Shown: positions 56,127-64,000 of the stretch, in pieces | How positions within the stretch are numbered: the first letter of the stretch is position 1 | How the letters are laid out: every line of letters starts with the position of its first letter | DNA from: Geminicoccaceae bacterium | GTDB taxonomy: Bacteria; Pseudomonadota; Alphaproteobacteria; Geminicoccales; Geminicoccaceae | Assembly (NCBI GenBank): GCA_020638495.1 | Contig: JACKIN010000017.1 | Coordinates: 1-64,000 of the forward strand | Length of the DNA: 64,000 nucleotides | Reading direction: 5' to 3' | Made by a program: the position numbers and the translations under genes | The notes under the pieces: generated by a model | What the model saw: the letters and a program-made list of their open reading frames with translations, nothing else | Told to the model about the DNA's origin: nothing | Databases searched by the model: none

Positions 56127-57116
56127 ATGCCCATGGCTCGCTACCTGGCGCGGCGGCTGCTGCTGATGGCGGCGACAATGGCGGCGCTGTCGATCGTCTG
56201 CTTCGCGATCATCCAGTTGCCGCCGGGCGACTTCCTGAGCGCCCGGCTCGCCGAGATGGCGGGCACCGGCGATACGGTCGATGTCGCCAATGTGGCGTGG
56301 CTGCGCGCCCAGTACGGCCTCGATGAGCCCTTCATCGTGCAATACTGGCTCTGGATCAGCGGCGTCGTCGGCGGCGATCTCGGCTTCAGCTTCGAGCTGC
56401 GCATGCCGGTCGCCGAGGTGATCGGCGAGCGGCTGGGCATCTCGCTGACCGTCGAGATCCTGGCCATCATCGTGCTTTGGGCCATCGCCGTGCCGGTGGG
56501 GGTCTACTCGGCCGTCCGCCAGTATTCCATCGGCGACATGGCGGCGACGCTGTTCGGCTTCATCGGCCTCGCGATCCCCAATTTCCTTCTGGCCCTGCTC
56601 CTGATGTATCTGAGCTACATCGCCTTCGGGGTCACGATCGGCGGCCTGTTCTCGCCCGAATACGTCGACGCGCGCTGGTCGGCCGGCCGGCTGCTCGATT
56701 TCCTCGGGCATGTCTGGGCGCCCGTTCTGGTCATCGCGACCGGTGGTGCGGCCCAGATCATCCGCATCCTGCGCGCCAACCTCCTGGACGAGCTGAGCCG
56801 GCCCTATGTCGACACCGCCCGCGCCAAGGGCATGGCCGAGTGGCGGCTGATCCTGCGCTACCCGGTGCGGGTCGCCATGAACCCGCTGGTCAGCACGGTC
56901 GGCTGGCTGCTGCCGACCATCATCTCGAGCTCGATCGTGACCGGAATCGTCCTCAACCTGCCGACGCTCTCACCGATCCTGCTGCGTTCGCTGCTGGCGC
57001 AGGACATGCACCTGGCCGGTGGCCTGATCCTGCTGATCGGCGTGCTGACCCTGCTCGGGACACTGCTCTCCGATATCCTGCTGGCGTGGCTGGATCCACG
57101 GATCCGCCTCGGCTGA
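56127..57116 (+). CDS. Oligopeptide-type ABC transporter permease (DppB type)
   Basis: A 329-residue permease; ATGs at 56127 and 56133 are both possible. TM1 contains ATMAALSIVCFAIIQLPPGD, and the following LRAQYGLDEPFIVQYWLWIS and RANLLDELSRPYVDTARAKG segments are family hallmarks, closely resembling those of the permease at 25253-26245. Six membrane spans predicted. The 79-bp gap after the binding-protein gene contains a duplicated GGCCGGAT but no clear stem. The next permease starts 5 bp downstream. Confidence 0.93.
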   Translation: MPMARYLARRLLLMAATMAALSIVCFAIIQLPPGDFLSARLAEMAGTGDTVDVANVAWLRAQYGLDEPFIVQYWLWISGVVGGDLGFSFELRMPVAEVIGERLGISLTVEILAIIVLWAIAVPVGVYSAVRQYSIGDMAATLFGFIGLAIPNFLLALLLMYLSYIAFGVTIGGLFSPEYVDARWSAGRLLDFLGHVWAPVLVIATGGAAQIIRILRANLLDELSRPYVDTARAKGMAEWRLILRYPVRVAMNPLVSTVGWLLPTIISSSIVTGIVLNLPTLSPILLRSLLAQDMHLAGGLILLIGVLTLLGTLLSDILLAWLDPRIRLG

Positions 57117-57121
57117 CCTCG

Positions 57122-58258
57122 ATGCTCACCCGTTCCGGCGATGCAGCGCCGCGAGGCCCACGCCGCCCGACCGGCACCGAGTCGCCGTGGGCGCTGGTCT
57201 GGGGCCGGTTTCGCCACCATCGTCTCGCCCTGGTCAGCGGCGTGATCCTGGCGCTCCTCTATCTCTCGGCGATCTTCGCCGAGTTCCTGGCGCCGGGCGA
57301 CCCGCAAGCCTACAACGCCCGCTACACCTTCGCGCCGCCGCAATCGATCCATCTGCTCGACCGCGACGAGGACGGGAGCCTGGTCTTCCGCCCCTACGTC
57401 CACGGCTATGCGGTGACCGTCGACCCGGAGGCGATGCGGCGGACCTTCGCGATCGATCCGGACAAAAAGCACCCGCTGCGGCTGCTCGGGAGGTCCGAGC
57501 CGTATCTGCTGATGGGCTTCATCCCGATGCAGCGAAAGCTCCTCACCATCGAGGGCCAGGGCACCCCGCTCCTCCTGCTCGGCGCCGATCGGCTCGGGCG
57601 CGACGTGCTCAGCCGGCTGATCATCGGCACCCGCGTCTCGCTCTCGGTCGGCCTGGTCGGCGTTGTCCTCAGCCTCGCCATCGGCCTCGTCGTGGGCGGC
57701 CTGTCCGGCTACCATGGCGGGCTCCTCGACCTGGTCGTGCAGCGGGTCATCGAGTTCCTGCGCTCGGTGCCGACGATACCCTTGTGGATGGGGCTCGCCG
57801 CAGCACTGCCGCGCGACTGGCCACCGCTGACCATCTATTTCGCGATCACCGTCATCCTCTCGCTGGTCGGCTGGACCGAGCTCGCCCGGGTCGTGCGCGG
57901 CCGGTTCCTGGCGCTCAAGACGGAGGACTACGTGACCGCGGCGCGGCTCGATGGCGCCAGCGACCTTTCCCTGGTCTTCCGCCACATGATGCCGGCTTTC
58001 TCGAGCCACATCATCGCCGCCGCGAGCCTCGCCATACCGGCGATGATCCTGGCCGAGACCAGCCTCAGCTTTCTCGGCCTCGGCCTGCAGGCCCCGATCA
58101 TCAGCTGGGGGGTGCTGCTGCAGGAAGCGCAGAATCTCCGCTCGGTGGCGACGGCACCCTGGCTGCTCTGGCCGGCCGCGGCGATGATCGTCGCGGTCCT
58201 GGCCATGAACTTTCTCGGCGACGGCCTGCGTGACGCGGCCGACCCGTACGCCACATGA
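57122..58258 (+). CDS. Oligopeptide-type ABC transporter permease (DppC type) with periplasmic insertion
   Basis: A 378-residue permease, exactly as long as its paralogue at 24120-25256. ATG 57122 is selected because the longer open frame upstream is a shadow of the preceding gene. After TM1 (LALVSGVILALLYLSAIFAE) comes the periplasmic insertion (APPQSIHLLDRDEDGSLVFR; GYAVTVDPEAMRRTFAIDPD), then TM2 after LGADRLGRDVLSRLIIGTRV. WTELARVVRGRFLALKTEDY and GASDLSLVFRHMMPAFSSHI are conserved. The last codons overlap the ATPase start (ATGA). Confidence 0.92.
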   Translation: MLTRSGDAAPRGPRRPTGTESPWALVWGRFRHHRLALVSGVILALLYLSAIFAEFLAPGDPQAYNARYTFAPPQSIHLLDRDEDGSLVFRPYVHGYAVTVDPEAMRRTFAIDPDKKHPLRLLGRSEPYLLMGFIPMQRKLLTIEGQGTPLLLLGADRLGRDVLSRLIIGTRVSLSVGLVGVVLSLAIGLVVGGLSGYHGGLLDLVVQRVIEFLRSVPTIPLWMGLAAALPRDWPPLTIYFAITVILSLVGWTELARVVRGRFLALKTEDYVTAARLDGASDLSLVFRHMMPAFSSHIIAAASLAIPAMILAETSLSFLGLGLQAPIISWGVLLQEAQNLRSVATAPWLLWPAAAMIVAVLAMNFLGDGLRDAADPYAT

Positions 58259-60003
58259 CAGCCCCGCCCGGGCCCGCCCCGGCCGCCGAAGTCCTGGCCA
58301 TTGTCGATCTCGAGACCCACTTCCCGCTGAACCGGGGCACCCTCAAGGCGGTCGAAGGGGTCTCCCTGACGTTGCGCGCCGGCGAGACGCTCTGCGTCGT
58401 CGGCGAGAGTGGCAGCGGCAAGAGTGTCACCGCGCGCTCGATCCTGAACATCGTCAAGCCGGGCAGGATCGTCGGCGGCCACATCTGGTTTCGGCCCGAT
58501 GCCGTGATTGGGGCCGGGAACGGGAACGGGCCCGCGATCGATCTCTGCGCCCTCGACCCCGACGGCCCCCGGCTGCGAGCGATCCGTGGTGCGCGGATCG
58601 CCATGATCTTCCAGGAGCCGATGAGCGCCTTGAGCCCGATGCACACGATCGGCCAGCAGATCATCGAGGCGGTCCGCCTGCACCGCGCGATGGACAAGCA
58701 GGAGGCACGCGCGAGGGCCATCGAGCTGCTCCGCCAGGTCCAGTTCCGCGAGCCCGAGACGGCCATCGACCGCTACCCCTTCCAGCTCAGTGGCGGCATG
58801 CGCCAGCGGGCGCTGATCGCGATGGCGCTGTCCTGCCAGCCGCAGGTGCTCATCGCCGACGAGCCGACCACCGCCCTCGATGTCACCACCCAGGCCGAGA
58901 TCCTCAGCCTGATCAGGTCGCTGCAGCAACGCTATGGCATGGCGGTGCTGCTGGTCACGCACGACATGGGCGTGGTCGCCGAGATGGCGGACCGGGTCGC
59001 GGTGATGCAGGGCGGCCGGGTGATCGAGCACGGCCCGGTCGACGCGGTCTTCCGGGCGCCGCGAGAGGCGCACACGCGGCGCCTGATCGAGGCGGCCCGG
59101 CTGCTCGAGCGGCGCGGTAACCGCGCTGCCGGCACGCCTGCCGGCGGCCCGGGGCAAGCGCCGATCCTGTCCGTGCGCGGTCTTTGCCTCGCGTTTCGCG
59201 GGACCACCGGCTTCCTGCGCCGCCGGGCGACCGCCGTCCATGCGCTGCGCGACGTGTCGTTCGACGTGGCACCGGGCGAGGCGCTCGGCATCGTCGGCGA
59301 GAGCGGCTCCGGCAAGACGACACTGGCGCGCGCCCTGCTCGGCATTCACCGGGTGGATGCGGGCCAGGCGCGGTTTCGTCGGGCCGACGGCTCGCTGGTC
59401 GATCTCTGCGCCCGGCAGGGCTATGCCGACCGGTCGCTCTATGCCGAGATCCGCATGATCTTCCAGGACCCGTTCGCGGCACTCAACCCGCGCCAGACGG
59501 TCGAGCAGATCATCGCCGAGCCGCTGCGCATTCATCGGCTCTGCCAGCGCAGCGGGATCGGCGACCGGGTCGCGGCGCTGCTGCGCGACGTCGATCTTTC
59601 GGCCGACGTCATGGACCGCTACCCGCACGCCTTCAGCGGCGGCCAGCGGCAGCGGATCGGCATCGCCCGGGCCATGGCCACGAACCCGCGGCTGGTCGTG
59701 GCCGACGAGCCGACCTCGGCACTCGACGGCTCGCTCAGGGCGCAGATCCTCGACCTGCTGCTCGAGCTCCGCAACCGGCTCGGCCTCAGCATCATCCTGA
59801 TCAGCCACGACATCGGCGTGGTGCGGTATTTCTGCGAGCGCATGGCGGTGATGCGCCAGGGCGAGCTCGTCGAGATCGGTGCGTCGGACCAGATCTGCGA
59901 CGCGCCGCGACATCCCTACACCGCCGAGCTCCTGGCCGCCGTGCCGCGCGCCGGCCCCCGCCACGCCAGGCTGCGCGATCCGGACGCGGCCGGCCCCGAC
60001 TGA
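58255..60003 (+). CDS. Fused double ABC ATPase (DppD-DppF type)
   Basis: A 582-residue protein with two complete ATPase domains. The first has Walker A GESGSGKSVTARSI, signature LSGGMRQRALIAMAL and Walker B VLIADEPTTALDVTTQ. The second begins about residue 302 with ILSVRGLCLAFRG and has Walker A GESGSGKTTLARAL, signature FSGGQRQRIGIARAM and Walker B LVVADEPTSALDGSLR. The oligopeptide C-terminal extension and its cysteine motif, present in the separate ATPases at 22050-24127, are missing from both halves. Fusion makes the heteromeric motor as one chain, as in GsiA-like proteins. It is the last gene of the rightward operon. Confidence 0.93.
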   Translation: MTAPPGPAPAAEVLAIVDLETHFPLNRGTLKAVEGVSLTLRAGETLCVVGESGSGKSVTARSILNIVKPGRIVGGHIWFRPDAVIGAGNGNGPAIDLCALDPDGPRLRAIRGARIAMIFQEPMSALSPMHTIGQQIIEAVRLHRAMDKQEARARAIELLRQVQFREPETAIDRYPFQLSGGMRQRALIAMALSCQPQVLIADEPTTALDVTTQAEILSLIRSLQQRYGMAVLLVTHDMGVVAEMADRVAVMQGGRVIEHGPVDAVFRAPREAHTRRLIEAARLLERRGNRAAGTPAGGPGQAPILSVRGLCLAFRGTTGFLRRRATAVHALRDVSFDVAPGEALGIVGESGSGKTTLARALLGIHRVDAGQARFRRADGSLVDLCARQGYADRSLYAEIRMIFQDPFAALNPRQTVEQIIAEPLRIHRLCQRSGIGDRVAALLRDVDLSADVMDRYPHAFSGGQRQRIGIARAMATNPRLVVADEPTSALDGSLRAQILDLLLELRNRLGLSIILISHDIGVVRYFCERMAVMRQGELVEIGASDQICDAPRHPYTAELLAAVPRAGPRHARLRDPDAAGPD

Positions 60004-60160
60004 ACTAAAGGAATGATAACCTATTTCTGTGCTGCGTGCAAGCGTGGCGCGGGCCGGCCCGGGTTGGTTCGGCAATTCGTGACTTCTCCAGCTCGACGCC
60101 GGCGCATCGGCCGTCGAAAACGCTCAAAAAATGTTATGGCACAATAGGTTGAAGGCGCCT

Positions 60161-60260
60161 GGGTTCGTTGGTCCTGGCGTGGGTTCGTTCGTCGAAAACC
60201 CGGGTTCGCTCGTCCGAATCCCAGGTTCGATCGTCGAATCCGCGGGTTCGTTCGCGGCGG
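60161..60260 (+). repeat. Five-copy tandem repeat, about 21-bp period
   Basis: GGGTTCG (or AGGTTCG) begins at 60161, 60181, 60202, 60223 and 60244, giving periods of 20, 21, 21 and 21 bp. The units share the pattern GGGTTCGTTCGTCGAATCCC with variation; several are themselves partly palindromic (GGGTTCG…CGAATCCC). Two helical turns per unit would place all copies on one DNA face, as in iterons or operator arrays. Confidence 0.7.
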
Positions 60261-60262
60261 CG

Positions 60263-60396
60263 TGTTGCAGAATCCGCGACAATTCCGGGCGAATGTCGCA
60301 CCAGACGCGCCATCACGAATCGTTATGTCGCGGAATCTGCAACATTCCGGCGGGATGTGTCGCGAAATACGCGACAACCCGAGCCGGAATGTTGCA
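60263..60396. repeat. Nested inverted repeats (TGTTGCAG…CTGCAACA and TGCAACATTCCGGC…GCCGGAATGTTGCA)
   Basis: Three interlocking inverted repeats. Arms at 60263-60281 and 60326-60344 match at 18 of 19 positions. Arms at 60338-60351 and 60383-60396 are a perfect 14-bp pair, and between them lies a perfect 7-bp hairpin TGTCGCG-AAATA-CGCGACA (60358-60376). The second pair shares bases with the right arm of the first, so alternative structures compete. The TGT…ACA boundaries recall transposase-binding repeats at ends of some insertion sequences; no transposase is adjacent. Confidence 0.65.
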
Positions 60397-60519
60397 TCGG
60401 ATGCACCAACCCGAGCAGCTCCGGGGGACGGAGGACGTCGGAAGTCGCGCACGGCCCGGTTTCCGAAGCCGAGGTATAAGCATTCGTGATGCCGCCGAGG
60501 TCGGGGACTTCCCTGTCGC

Positions 60520-63500
60520 CTATCCCGGTGCCATGGCCGGGTCGCTGACCGGCAGGCCGGCGAGGAGTGCCCGAGCCTCGTCGGCCCGGCCGATGCGCGT
60601 GTAGAGCTCGGCCAGGGAGGTCGCCGCGCGCCGCTCCCAGGCCAGCGCCCCCTGTCCCCGGGCGATCTCCAGGGCGCGCCGCAGATCGACCTCGGCGGCG
60701 ACGCTCGCCGGGTCGCGCTGGCCGAGGATCACGCCGCGCACGCGATGGATCTCGGCGTTGCACCAGGCCTGCCCGCTGACCTCGCTTTCGGCGAGCGCCG
60801 CATCGATTCGCGCCAGCGCCTCGCCGCTTCGCCCGGCTCTCGCGAGCGTTCCGGCCTCGAGGGTCAAAAGATAGGGGAGCATCGGCCGATTGCCGAGCTT
60901 CTCGAGCTGCGCCAGGGCGCCCGCCATCTCGTCCGCCCCCGTTTCCCGATCGCCGGCGGCCGCCAGCGCCCAGCCCCTGAGGGCCTTCGCCTGCGCCTGG
61001 AAATGGGGGATCCGCTGGCCCTCGCACAGCTCGATCGCGCTTTCCGCGAACCGCCTGGTCGCGTCGACATCGTCCAGGAGCTGGTGCAGGACCGCCGCAT
61101 GGACCGCCGTCCAGGCCCGGCTGTGCGCCGGGACCGTCGGCCCGGCGAGCGCCAGGGCCTCGGCCATGGTGGCCTGGGCCGGCGCCGTCTCGCCCGCCAG
61201 CCATTCCGCCCAGGACAGAAAGAGGCGGGTCGTCACGCCGGGGCTCGCCGCATAGCGCGCCGCGAGGTCGTGCTGGAAGGCGGTATCCCGCGCCGCCGCG
61301 CGGCGCAGCAGCAGCCTCGCATCCGCCAATCGCCCGAGCCAGAACGAGACCACGCCGACGGCCCAGTCGCTGATCAGGCGGGTCTCGGCCGAGCGGTCCT
61401 GCTCGGCTGCGGCCTGCAGCTCGCGCGCCAGCCGATCGGCAGCCGCGTACTCGCCCCGCACCAGATGGAAGCGCCACAGGCCGAAGCGCGCGACCAGGCC
61501 CTTCTGGCGCTCGCCCAGCTCCTCGCAGAGCGCCAGGGCGCGCCAGTAGCACTCGCCGACGGCCTCGGCACCGAAGCCGCGCAGGGCCAGCAGCACGAAG
61601 CCCAGCTTGAGCTGCAGGTCCACCTCCTCGCGGGGGCGCGCCGCCTCGGGCAGCTCGGGCAGCAGTCGCAAGGCGCTCGCCAGATGGTCGACCGCCTCGG
61701 CATTGGCGGCGCGCGCCGCGGCCCGTTCGCCGGCGATGCGCCAGTAGGCGATGGCCGGCACGGGCAGCCGGGCCTCGCCGAAATGGTGGGCGAGAAGCTC
61801 GGGCGCCATCTCGGCGAGCTCCGGGAAGCGCTCGACCAGGACCCGGGCGACGCGGCCATGGAGCTGCTGGCGCCGGGACTTGAGCAGGGACTGATAGGCC
61901 ACATCCTGGACGAGGGCGTGCTTGAAGCTGTAGCTCCGGGCCAGCGGCGAGCCGTGCTGGAAGACCAGCTCGGAGGCGGTCAGCCGGTCGAGGGCGGCGG
62001 CGATCTCCGGCTCGGGGCGGCCGAGCGCCGCCGCCACGAGCTCGAGGCTGAACTCCCGCCCGATCACGGCGCCGACCTGGGCGATCTCCTTGACCGAGGC
62101 GAGCCGGTCGAGCCGCGCCATGAGCGAATCGCGCAACGTCGCCGGCACGGCCAGCGATGGCGACCCGGCCAGCCCGAAGCGGTCGTCGGCAGCGTCCGGC
62201 AGGCTCGATTCGAGCACCGTCTTGGTCAGCTCCTCGAGGAACAGCGGCACCCCGTCGGTGCGCCCGACGATCTCCTCGAGCAGCCTCGCGGAAATGGTGC
62301 CGCCCGGGGCCAGGCCCTCGACCATCGCCGCGCTGTGCCGCAGGCTCAGGCGTTGCAGCGGCAGCCGGGTGACATGGGGCTGCCCGCCCCAGGGCGACTC
62401 GATGTCGTCGCGCAGCGTGACGACCAGCAGCACCGGCAGCGTCACGAGGCGCTCGACCAGCAGGTCGAGCAGCTCCCTCGTCGTCGGGTCGATCCAGTGC
62501 ATGTCCTCGAGCACGATCAGGACGGGCCGCCGTGCGGCGAGCCCGTCGAGCTGCTCGCCGAGGACCTCGAAGGTCTGCTCCTTGCGCCGCTGCGGCGACG
62601 GGTCCAGGGGCGGGTAGCGCCCGCCGGTCGGCAGGGTCAGGGCCTGGGCCATGAGCGCCGCAGCCTCGGCCGGCCGCGCTGTCGCCCGGCCGAGCAGAGC
62701 CTCGAGCTTGTCCAGCCGCACGCTGTCGCTGTCGTCGCGCTCGAAGCCGGCGGCGCGCTGCACCTGCTCGAGAACCGGATGGAGCGCGCTGCTGACATGG
62801 AATGGCGAGCAGAAGTAGCGAAGGCAGACATGGCTCTCGGCGTCGAGCTGCTGCCGCAACGCTTTCGCGATGCGCGACTTGCCGATCCCGGGCTCGCCCG
62901 AGAGCAGCACCACCTGACCCCGGCCCTGCTTCGCGTCCCGCCAGCGGGCGAGCAGGAGGTCGAGCTCGTCCTCGCGGCCGACCAGCGGCGTCAGGCGGCC
63001 CCCCTGCAACGCCTCGAAGCGCCCCACCGTCGGGCTCTCGTCCAGGACACGCCAGGCTGGAACGGGTGCGATGAAGCCCTTGAGGTCGTGCACGCCCAGA
63101 TCGGCGAGCTCGAACCGGCCACCGACGAGCCGCCGCGTGCTGCGCGAGATGACGATGGTGTTCGGCCCGGCGAGAGACTGCAGGCGAGCCGCCAGGTTCA
63201 GCGCCTCGCCGACGACCGAATCCTCCCGCACGGCGCCTGCGCCGATCGGCCTGCCCACCATGACGAGCCCGGTGGCGATGCCGATCCGGACGGCGAGCGG
63301 CTCGCCGTCGGCGAGGATGGGTGCAAACGCCGTCCGCATCTCGAGGCCGCACCGGATCGCCCGCTCGGCGTCATCCTCGCGCGCCTCTGGATAGCCGAAA
63401 TAGAGCAGGATGCCATCGCCCAGATACTGGCCGACATGCCCGCCCCAGCGCCCCACCAGCTCGGTGCATCGATGCCGGTAGGCGCCGATCACCTCGCTCA

Positions 63501-63819
63501 TGTCCTCGGGATCGAGTCGTGCCGAAAGCCGGGTCGAGCCGACGACATCGCAGAACATCACGGTGAGCTGGCGGCGTTCGGCCTCCGGCGGCATCGCCCG
63601 GTGCGCGGCTTCGGCGCGAAGGCCGGCAGCGGCCTCGCCACCGGCGGCGAGGGCGGCGATCGCCTTGAGCAGCTTCTTGCGTGGGCCCAGCGGGATGCCG
63701 AGCCCGGCGAGGTCGCCATCGGTCAGCTCGGGCAAAATCTCGGGCTCGATCTCGCCTGCCCGGAACGCCTCGGCGTAGCGCTCCAGCCCGAGTTCACGCA
63801 GCCAGCCGGCAATCTCCAA
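60520..63819 (-). CDS. SAM domain / class III nucleotide cyclase / AAA ATPase / TPR protein
   Basis: A 1099-residue multidomain signalling protein starting at a TTG (63819) with a G-rich GGGGGGGTG site upstream. Residues about 1-60 form a sterile-alpha-motif domain (WLRELGLERYAEAFRAGEIE). Residues about 82-260 are an adenylate/guanylate cyclase catalytic domain with metal-binding D91 (MFCDVVGSTRLS) and D135 (GQYLGDGILLYFG), and GEALNLAARLQ. Residues about 278-560 are an AAA/STAND ATPase with Walker A GEPGIGKS at 308-315 and Walker B-like VLIVLEDMHWID. The remainder (about 600-1099) is a helical TPR-like array. This architecture is common in alphaproteobacteria; inputs and nucleotide product are unknown. 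It converges with the ABC operon and is not co-transcribed with anything in view. Confidence 0.9.
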   Translation of the reverse strand: MEIAGWLRELGLERYAEAFRAGEIEPEILPELTDGDLAGLGIPLGPRKKLLKAIAALAAGGEAAAGLRAEAAHRAMPPEAERRQLTVMFCDVVGSTRLSARLDPEDMSEVIGAYRHRCTELVGRWGGHVGQYLGDGILLYFGYPEAREDDAERAIRCGLEMRTAFAPILADGEPLAVRIGIATGLVMVGRPIGAGAVREDSVVGEALNLAARLQSLAGPNTIVISRSTRRLVGGRFELADLGVHDLKGFIAPVPAWRVLDESPTVGRFEALQGGRLTPLVGREDELDLLLARWRDAKQGRGQVVLLSGEPGIGKSRIAKALRQQLDAESHVCLRYFCSPFHVSSALHPVLEQVQRAAGFERDDSDSVRLDKLEALLGRATARPAEAAALMAQALTLPTGGRYPPLDPSPQRRKEQTFEVLGEQLDGLAARRPVLIVLEDMHWIDPTTRELLDLLVERLVTLPVLLVVTLRDDIESPWGGQPHVTRLPLQRLSLRHSAAMVEGLAPGGTISARLLEEIVGRTDGVPLFLEELTKTVLESSLPDAADDRFGLAGSPSLAVPATLRDSLMARLDRLASVKEIAQVGAVIGREFSLELVAAALGRPEPEIAAALDRLTASELVFQHGSPLARSYSFKHALVQDVAYQSLLKSRRQQLHGRVARVLVERFPELAEMAPELLAHHFGEARLPVPAIAYWRIAGERAAARAANAEAVDHLASALRLLPELPEAARPREEVDLQLKLGFVLLALRGFGAEAVGECYWRALALCEELGERQKGLVARFGLWRFHLVRGEYAAADRLARELQAAAEQDRSAETRLISDWAVGVVSFWLGRLADARLLLRRAAARDTAFQHDLAARYAASPGVTTRLFLSWAEWLAGETAPAQATMAEALALAGPTVPAHSRAWTAVHAAVLHQLLDDVDATRRFAESAIELCEGQRIPHFQAQAKALRGWALAAAGDRETGADEMAGALAQLEKLGNRPMLPYLLTLEAGTLARAGRSGEALARIDAALAESEVSGQAWCNAEIHRVRGVILGQRDPASVAAEVDLRRALEIARGQGALAWERRAATSLAELYTRIGRADEARALLAGLPVSDPAMAPG

Positions 63820-64000
63820 GTCACCCCCCCGATGGCACCCCGGATGCAGAGAGAAAGCCGCCCGCGCAACCTTCTCGGCCCATCCTCCGGCAGCCTCGGC
63901 AGCCCGGCCCGAGGCCGGCCATCAGCAGTCGACGAGGTCCGGCTCGGGCTGTTGCATCGTCTTTCCTTGCGCCCGATAATGGTGCCCGGCACCTCGGCAG
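63820..64000. other. Upstream region of the cyclase gene
   Basis: 181 bp to the right edge. Apart from the G-rich ribosome site directly before the cyclase start (63820-63832), no supported gene or clear promoter is visible. Confidence 0.4.

Larger units (their letters stand above)
60004..60519. other. 516-bp non-coding region rich in repeats
   Basis: Lies between the convergent ABC ATPase and cyclase genes, i.e. downstream of both. No coding sequence is supported. It contains a 12-bp perfect palindrome CGGGCCGGCCCG at 60050-60061, a five-copy direct repeat at 60161-60260, and nested inverted repeats at 60263-60396, described separately. A region downstream of two converging operons is a common place for terminators and mobile-repeat insertions. 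Confidence 0.6.

Noticed and set aside
60131..60150. Possible sigma-54 promoter (TGGCAC near 60137)
   Set aside because: The TTG of the -12 element is one base too far from the GG of the -24 element and ends in A, not C; no gene lies downstream on that strand.
60203..60240. GGTTCGA motifs resembling a tRNA T-loop
   Set aside because: They repeat every 21 bp and have no acceptor, D or anticodon stems; they belong to the tandem array.
60323..63352. 1009-codon alternative frame inside the cyclase/AAA gene
   Set aside because: Low-complexity Arg/Ala/Gly-rich shadow; all motifs (cyclase, Walker A) lie in the 60520-63819 frame.

Overview
The window is GC-rich, coding-dense bacterial DNA. The order leuD-leuB-asd, the common GTG/TTG starts, the stop-start overlaps (ATGA, GTGA, TGATG) and the large number of ABC uptake systems for organic solutes suggest an alphaproteobacterium, probably of the Rhodospirillales/Geminicoccales type. 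That placement is an inference from gene content. No rRNA, tRNA or CRISPR array was recognised.

Layout. 0-10.1 kb is mostly housekeeping: a dimethylglycine/sarcosine-dehydrogenase-like flavoprotein running off the left edge, a DUF4139 (MuiA-like) envelope protein, CorA, LeuD, LeuB, Asd, XseA, MazG, a PRC-barrel protein and an SDR. 10.2-20.9 kb is one long leftward run: two complete sets of sugar-type ABC binding proteins and permeases that share a single ATPase, with a predicted N,N-dimethylformamidase-like amidohydrolase between them. The amidohydrolase has a 754-residue large subunit and a 100-residue candidate small subunit. 21.1-28.4 kb is a leftward oligopeptide-type ABC operon ending in a phytanoyl-CoA-dioxygenase-like gene.

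28.6-37.7 kb is a gene graveyard: a sulfatase split by a 1.47-kb insertion sequence with an 8-bp target duplication, then frameshifted enolase-superfamily, metallophosphoesterase, HpcH/HpaI aldolase, 2-hydroxyacid dehydrogenase and DapA-like genes, and fragments of a sugar permease, an IS30 transposase and an MFS carrier. 37.7-43.4 kb is a second oligopeptide-type ABC operon whose fused ATPase carries two compensating frameshifts. 43.5-45.4 kb holds more remnants (CoA-transferase, two SDRs, a MaoC stub). 45.4-49.9 kb encodes a LacI-type regulator, an acyl-CoA dehydrogenase and a second dimethylformamidase-like large subunit preceded by a LacI-type operator overlapping a candidate promoter.

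50.1-60.0 kb is an intact rightward operon: GNAT, DapA-like lyase, 2-hydroxyacid dehydrogenase, TIM-barrel isomerase/epimerase and a third oligopeptide-type ABC system with a fused double ATPase. 60.0-60.5 kb is non-coding, with a five-copy 21-bp tandem array and nested palindromes. 60.5-63.8 kb is a 1099-residue SAM/nucleotide-cyclase/AAA/TPR protein.

How it fits together: from 10 to 60 kb the theme is import and degradation of amides, sugar acids or small peptides. Each transporter is placed with candidate enzymes (formamidase-like, dioxygenase, aldolase/lyase, hydroxyacid dehydrogenase). The decayed cluster at 28.6-36.2 kb repeats the lyase plus 2-hydroxyacid dehydrogenase pairing of the intact 50-60 kb cluster. 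The most interesting candidate system is the pair of divergent dimethylformamidase-like enzymes, one tied to an unusual sugar-type transporter and one to LacI control.
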